A DNA stretch of 15,648 nt, taken from the NCBI GenBank assembly GCA_043810355.1, contig JBDROB010000073.1, forward strand, positions 1 to 15,648. Reading direction: 5' to 3'. Source of the stretch: JAZDHV01 sp043810355 (lineage in GTDB: Archaea; Nanobdellota; Nanobdellia; Woesearchaeales; JAGVYU01). Positions 12,626 to 15,648 of the stretch are shown here, in pieces. Under the pieces are notes generated by a model. It had not been told where the DNA came from. It searched no databases and saw nothing but the letters and a program-made list of their open reading frames with translations. The position numbers and the translations under genes were made by a program. How positions within the stretch are numbered: the stretch's first letter is position 1; each line of letters opens with the position of its first letter.

Positions 12626-14530
12626 CTATTTGATCCTAACAGTCTCCATGTTTCTTGGAGCAGTTGTCTCAATCCTGAATTGCTTATGGATAGAACTAGA
12701 CAAATCTAAGCATCTTGAATTCTCGCCATGATTGACTATGACTTTTTTCGGCCTTGGCTGGCATCTTGATATAAAACTCATCAGCTCTTTCCTGTCTGAA
12801 TGGTTGGATATGACAAGCTTATGATATTCTATCTTTAATATTAGTGTCTCTTCTCTTTGACCATCCTTAAAAGTGATCTCTTTCTCACCATTTTCAATCT
12901 TTCTTCCCAATGATCCTTCTCCTTGATAGCATGTCAGCACAAGTGAATTCTTAGGATTATCGCCTAATTGCTTTAGATATTCTACAGATGGTCCTCCCTG
13001 TAGCATTCCTGAAGTTGCCATTATGACACAAGGGCCAGTCTCTTCAATTATTTGTTTTCTTTCTTTTTGGCTTCCTACTCTCTTGAAGATCTCCATCAAG
13101 AATGGATTATTGTCTTTGTGGAATATCTGCTTTCTTACGCTTGAATTGAGAAACTCAGGATACGCAGTGTGGATTGCAGTGACATCCCATACCATACCGT
13201 CGATAAACACAGGCACTTCATCAATCTCCTTATTCTTCACAAGATTTGCCACAATCATCATGACTTCCTGCGCTTTTCCAGATCCAAGAACTGGCATCAG
13301 CACTTTTCCACCTCTTTTTATCGTCTCGATAATGATCTGCCTTAGGGAGGTGTCTTCTTCCTTAATATTTGGCATCAGATTCTCTTTTCCGCCATACGTG
13401 GCTTCTATGATCATTGTCTCAAGCCTTGGAAATACAGTCGCAGCTGGGTCAAGCAGGTTTGTCTTTGCATACTTGATATCTCCAGTATAAAGAAGATTAT
13501 GCAGCCCATTCCCTATATGGATATGGATCATTGCAGCTCCTAAAATATGTCCAGAATTGTATAATGTTATCCTGAGATCTGGTGTAATATCAGTTACTTC
13601 TTCAAATTGCAGAGTTACAGTATGCTTTACCATCTCCTTGACATCATCAACCTCAAATAATGGTTCTTTCCTATCCTGATGCATTATCTTTATAAAATCC
13701 AGAAGCAATAAGCTCATCACATCTCTTGTAGGTGCTGTGCAGTAAACAGGGCCTCTGTATCCATATTTGAAAAGATAAGGAAGGAATCCTGTATGGTCTA
13801 TATGGCTATGTGATACAATCACTGCATCCAATTCATTTATATTGAATTCAGGTATGTCAAGATGTGGATATCCGCTTGAATCATTTTTTGTGACATCTAC
13901 TCCGCAGTCCAATAGCACTCTTGACTCCTGTGTCTGCATCAGCAATGATGATCTTCCTACCTGTCTTGCTCCTCCTAAGAATGTCATCCTGACCCATTCA
14001 TCTTTTTTGCCTCTTTTCCAGCCATCATATATCCTATGGCCGATCTTGTTGAGGAATTTCCTTCTGTAGTCTGAATGTTCATAAAGGACAGATCTGATAT
14101 TCTCAATGAGTTTTGATCTTATCGCAGGTGTTCTCCTAATATATGGCATCCATAATGTCTTTTCCTTTATTTCTTTGAGCAATGACCCATGCTTTCCGAT
14201 TGCAATGCCTGGTTTTTCTGCTTCAATTATCACTCTTGATCTTTGTGGATCAAATATTATCTGAGCGACATTTGATTCTTTTGGAAGGATGCTTTTGATC
14301 TTTTTTTCTGCCTTTTCCATCTCCATTGTTATGCTTGGATCAGGCCTTAGCTCTACTCTTTTCTTTATGTCATCCACTATCTCTTTTATCAATCCATTGT
14401 TATTGAAGAAAAAATCCTTGTCCTTAGTATATAGGACAATATTTGCCCCTTCAAATCCAGCATCTGATATCTTGTCTTCAGGTATATGTGTCATTACTTC
14501 CTTTAGTATTGAATTGTTTCCGTTTTTCAT
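12626..14530 (-). CDS. fttA: FttA/aCPSF1, archaeal transcription termination factor and RNA 3'-end nuclease
   Basis: Archaeal CPSF73 homolog that cleaves nascent RNA and releases RNA polymerase. The 634 residues are the usual length. N-terminal KH-type RNA-binding region at about 1-150, with GxxG-like IGKHGS (111-116); metallo-beta-lactamase domain from about 180, with HSHIDH (His241, His243, Asp245, His246), His328 (NSGH) and Asp351 (YTGD); beta-CASP domain with motif A Glu376 (EATYGG), motif B His577 (NHSDR) and motif C His601 (VNHGE). All metal ligands are present, so nuclease activity is expected. The residue before motif B His is Asn where I would expect Gly. No clear Shine-Dalgarno; minus GAGG lies about 16 nt before the ATG, and a weak TATA-like TTTTTAAAAATG lies near 14577-14586. 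The pairing downstream of psmB is, from memory, common in archaea. Confidence 0.97.
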   Translation of the reverse strand: MKNGNNSILKEVMTHIPEDKISDAGFEGANIVLYTKDKDFFFNNNGLIKEIVDDIKKRVELRPDPSITMEMEKAEKKIKSILPKESNVAQIIFDPQRSRVIIEAEKPGIAIGKHGSLLKEIKEKTLWMPYIRRTPAIRSKLIENIRSVLYEHSDYRRKFLNKIGHRIYDGWKRGKKDEWVRMTFLGGARQVGRSSLLMQTQESRVLLDCGVDVTKNDSSGYPHLDIPEFNINELDAVIVSHSHIDHTGFLPYLFKYGYRGPVYCTAPTRDVMSLLLLDFIKIMHQDRKEPLFEVDDVKEMVKHTVTLQFEEVTDITPDLRITLYNSGHILGAAMIHIHIGNGLHNLLYTGDIKYAKTNLLDPAATVFPRLETMIIEATYGGKENLMPNIKEEDTSLRQIIIETIKRGGKVLMPVLGSGKAQEVMMIVANLVKNKEIDEVPVFIDGMVWDVTAIHTAYPEFLNSSVRKQIFHKDNNPFLMEIFKRVGSQKERKQIIEETGPCVIMATSGMLQGGPSVEYLKQLGDNPKNSLVLTCYQGEGSLGRKIENGEKEITFKDGQREETLILKIEYHKLVISNHSDRKELMSFISRCQPRPKKVIVNHGENSRCLDLSSSIHKQFRIETTAPRNMETVRIK

Positions 14531-14583
14531 TGTAATATCTTATATCCTCATTATGTTCAAATTAGATCTAGCTTTTCATTTTT

Positions 14584-14597
14584 AAAAAAAAGAAAAT
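14584..14597 (-). terminator. U-tract after the double-hairpin element
   Basis: On the minus strand the bases after the hairpins read ATTTTCTTTTTTTT, with an unbroken run of eight U in RNA. It begins about 13 nt beyond the 14-bp stem. This fits an intrinsic archaeal terminator that ends the psmB transcript, or a separate small RNA, before fttA. It is the main reason to prefer the minus strand for the structured element. Confidence 0.5.
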
Positions 14598-14609
14598 ATT
14601 TATATTTGG

Positions 14610-14761
14610 TCAAAGTCGGCAGGAACCACCAGTCAATAGAATGGTGGCATGTTCGCTTCGCTCACCCTGCTGACTTTGAGCATGCTCAGAAATATACCGC
14701 CTTCCAAAAATGGATTGTGGACTATTGTCCACTGGTCATGCAGGCCAGTGGTATATTTCTG
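14610..14761 (-). ncRNA. Candidate structured RNA, two long stem-loops flanking a palindrome
   Basis: A GC-rich island of about 150 bp in AT-rich DNA. One module is TCAAAGTCGGCAGG (14610-14623) pairing with CCTGCTGACTTTGA (14666-14679): 14 bp with one mismatch that is G-U on the plus strand. It encloses an inner hairpin CCACCA/TGGTGG (14626-14631, 14642-14647). The other is CAGAAATATACC (14687-14698) pairing perfectly with GGTATATTTCTG (14750-14761), enclosing GTGGAC-tatt-GTCCAC (14717-14732) and the alternative CACTGG/CCAGTG (14730-14735, 14745-14750). A 10-bp palindrome GAGCATGCTC (14678-14687) joins the modules. A minus-strand U-tract follows. It matches no RNA I know: no tRNA motifs, no C/D boxes, and the plus-strand ACA after the 12-bp stem is weak support for H/ACA. 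Alternatives are a psmB 3'-UTR structure, an fttA leader element, or a small IS200/605-derived palindromic element. Confidence 0.5.
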
Positions 14762-14793
14762 ACATATAAAAAATATTTATCTTATTGGGTTAT

Positions 14794-15432
14794 TTAAGCT
14801 TCTGCCTTGACTCTTAATTCTTTGTCAACTACTGTCTTCACTCCTTCACTTGTGACTGTAATCACTTGAAATCCTTCTCCTGAAGCTGCATCTCTCTGGA
14901 TTGCAGCATTGATGCATTTTGCTGCTAATGTGATACCTTCTTCGATTGACATATCTTTTTTGTATAAAGTCTCTAAAACTCCATATGCCATGACAGAACC
15001 TGATCCAGATGATATATAATCATCGCACATTTCAATTGATCCGTCAGGGTAAAGATCATAAAGGTATAATCCAGTCTTGTCATATCCACCTAATAGAAAA
15101 TGAGCAATCCCTGGTATTGTGCTAAATTTCCTTATGTTTGAATATACTAGCCTAGCTACAAGATTGGCTGCATCCTTTACAGTCACATCCTCTCCTGTTC
15201 TTATCTTCTTTAGCCTTAGTTCAGACTGTGAATATCTTATCAATAATTGTGCATCTGATACAGTCCCAGCTATTGTGACAGCAACATTTTCTGTCAGTTT
15301 ATGTATCTTATCTGCTTTTTTATGTGCTATTAGAAAACCAGAAGTAGCTCTTCTGTCTGCAGCTAATACAATGCCTCCTTTGCATACTATTCCTACAGTA
15401 GTTGTGCCTGTTTTAAGCTCTTTGTGTTCCAT
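14794..15432 (-). CDS. psmB: 20S proteasome beta subunit
   Basis: Proteolytic subunit of the archaeal 20S proteasome; seven copies form each inner ring. The 9-residue propeptide MEHKELKTG is removed autocatalytically after Gly9 to expose Thr10 as the N-terminal nucleophile (TTTVG motif). Mature-numbered catalytic partners are present: Asp17 (residue 26, AADRR) and Lys33 (residue 42, ADKIHK), together with the SGSGS segment (142-146) and QRDAASG (Asp181, Ser184). At 212 aa it is a normal length. The ATG at 15432 has no close Shine-Dalgarno; an in-frame stop lies 15-17 nt upstream. A BRE/TATA element about 57 nt before the ATG predicts a leader of about 30 nt. It is followed on the same strand by the structured spacer and fttA. 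Confidence 0.97.
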   Translation of the reverse strand: MEHKELKTGTTTVGIVCKGGIVLAADRRATSGFLIAHKKADKIHKLTENVAVTIAGTVSDAQLLIRYSQSELRLKKIRTGEDVTVKDAANLVARLVYSNIRKFSTIPGIAHFLLGGYDKTGLYLYDLYPDGSIEMCDDYISSGSGSVMAYGVLETLYKKDMSIEEGITLAAKCINAAIQRDAASGEGFQVITVTSEGVKTVVDKELRVKAEA

Positions 15433-15648
15433 TTTTAATCTTAAGAAATCTTAAAATTCACCTTAAAACAAGGATGTGTATTAAGATATATAAATCTTTC
15501 GTTTTTGTCAGTATCTCCGATTGTATGTGTGGTTATAACTTGGGATTCTTTGGTTTTGAGAAAAATTAAGGTGTTGTTTTGTTGTTTAGTGGTGGGTCTG
15601 GTGTTTTTTCTATATTCTTTTTTCCCCTCCCCCATTACTATTTGTGCT
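15433..15648. other. Upstream region of psmB to the window edge
   Basis: 216 bp without a convincing gene. It contains the psmB promoter and short direct repeats of TCTTAA near the psmB start. A strongly strand-biased stretch, G/T-rich on the plus strand, runs from about 15560 to 15612. A pyrimidine tract with CCCCTCCCCC (15624-15633) is close to the right edge. A 64-codon minus-strand reading frame covers it but runs through the promoter and has no coding character. Confidence 0.5.
15484..15495 (-). promoter_or_regulatory. BRE/TATA promoter of psmB
   Basis: Minus-strand CGAAAG followed by ATTTATATATC is the best match in the window to an archaeal BRE plus TATA box. Initiation about 25 nt downstream would fall near 15463, leaving a leader of about 30 nt before the ATG at 15432. 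Confidence 0.6.

Larger units (their letters stand above)
14531..14793. other. Gene-free spacer between psmB and fttA
   Basis: 263 bp with no convincing ORF. From high to low coordinates (direction of the flanking genes) it holds AT-rich DNA after the psmB stop, the GC-rich double-hairpin element (14610-14761), a U-tract (14584-14597), and an AT-rich stretch leading to fttA that could contain its promoter. Confidence 0.6.

Noticed and set aside
14620..14680. tRNA gene in the GC-rich spacer
   Set aside because: No acceptor/D/anticodon/T-arm arrangement and no TTCRA T-loop could be found on either strand.
14610..14761. H/ACA guide RNA
   Set aside because: An ACA follows the 12-bp stem on the plus strand, but the basal stems (12 and 14 bp) are longer than usual, no clear pseudouridylation pocket is seen, and the other stem lacks an ACA; the U-tract favours the opposite strand.
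14606..14797. Plus-strand reading frame of 63 codons over the psmB-fttA spacer
   Set aside because: It begins with TTG, has no Shine-Dalgarno, and is explained by the inverted repeats; the protein has no coherent features and its end overlaps the psmB stop.
15441..15635. Minus-strand reading frame of 64 codons upstream of psmB
   Set aside because: It runs through the BRE/TATA promoter of psmB and consists of low-complexity polar residues without a ribosome site.
1..15648. CRISPR array, phage defence cassette or integrated element
   Set aside because: No regularly spaced repeats, integrase, transposase, toxin-antitoxin or nuclease-effector genes were found; apart from the 14610-14761 island, the base composition looks uniform.

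Overview
The window reads as a stretch of chromosome from an AT-rich archaeon. The archaeal hallmarks are a 20S proteasome beta subunit with a short propeptide, a KH-domain/beta-CASP RNase of the FttA (aCPSF1) family, a type II methionine aminopeptidase, a SEC11-type signal peptidase with a catalytic Ser/His pair, a TtuA/Ncs6-type tRNA thiolase, TATA/BRE-like promoters and GGTGAT-type Shine-Dalgarno sites. The small compact genes suggest a DPANN lineage (Woesearchaeota-like), but that is an inference. Rubrerythrins, superoxide reductase and the absence of catalase or SOD point to an anaerobe exposed to occasional oxygen.

Left half (1-6575): the end of a secreted Cys-rich protein, a tRNA 2-thiolation enzyme, a Cu+-exporting P1B-ATPase (CopA), and a two-gene overlapping unit made of a 51-aa Gly/Met-rich membrane peptide and a thioredoxin-fold lipoprotein. 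These converge on a 468-aa orphan gene on the minus strand. Divergent from the orphan is a second small unit: a 51-aa four-cysteine protein placed 2 nt before a MerT-like membrane protein. The theme is metal and thiol handling at the envelope.

Middle (6575-9030): a compact plus-strand oxidative-stress operon. It holds rubrerythrin with an extra Cys-rich tail, a reverse rubrerythrin, a 75-aa membrane protein with an H-x13-H helix, desulfoferrodoxin (superoxide reductase) and a rubredoxin-less diiron ferritin-like protein. Together these would reduce superoxide to peroxide and peroxide to water. The membrane protein is a possible electron feeder.

Then come two tandem plus-strand genes of one unrecognised family (9075-10173), each with its own TATA element close to the ATG.

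Right half (10233-15432): a minus-strand housekeeping block reading psmB, fttA, a YjdF-like membrane protein, signal peptidase and map, from high to low coordinates. Between psmB and fttA lies about 265 bp without a gene. It contains a GC-rich element of about 150 bp with a 14-bp stem, a 10-bp palindrome and a 12-bp stem, followed on the minus strand by a U-tract. This is the best candidate for an undescribed structured RNA in the window, and it sits directly upstream of the transcription termination factor gene.

Two initiation modes alternate. Genes inside clusters carry GGTG(AT) motifs 4-7 nt before the start. Several single or first genes (orphan 4388-5794, 9075, 9673, map, yjdF-like) have no such motif but a TATA element about 25-33 nt before the ATG, the pattern expected for leaderless mRNAs.
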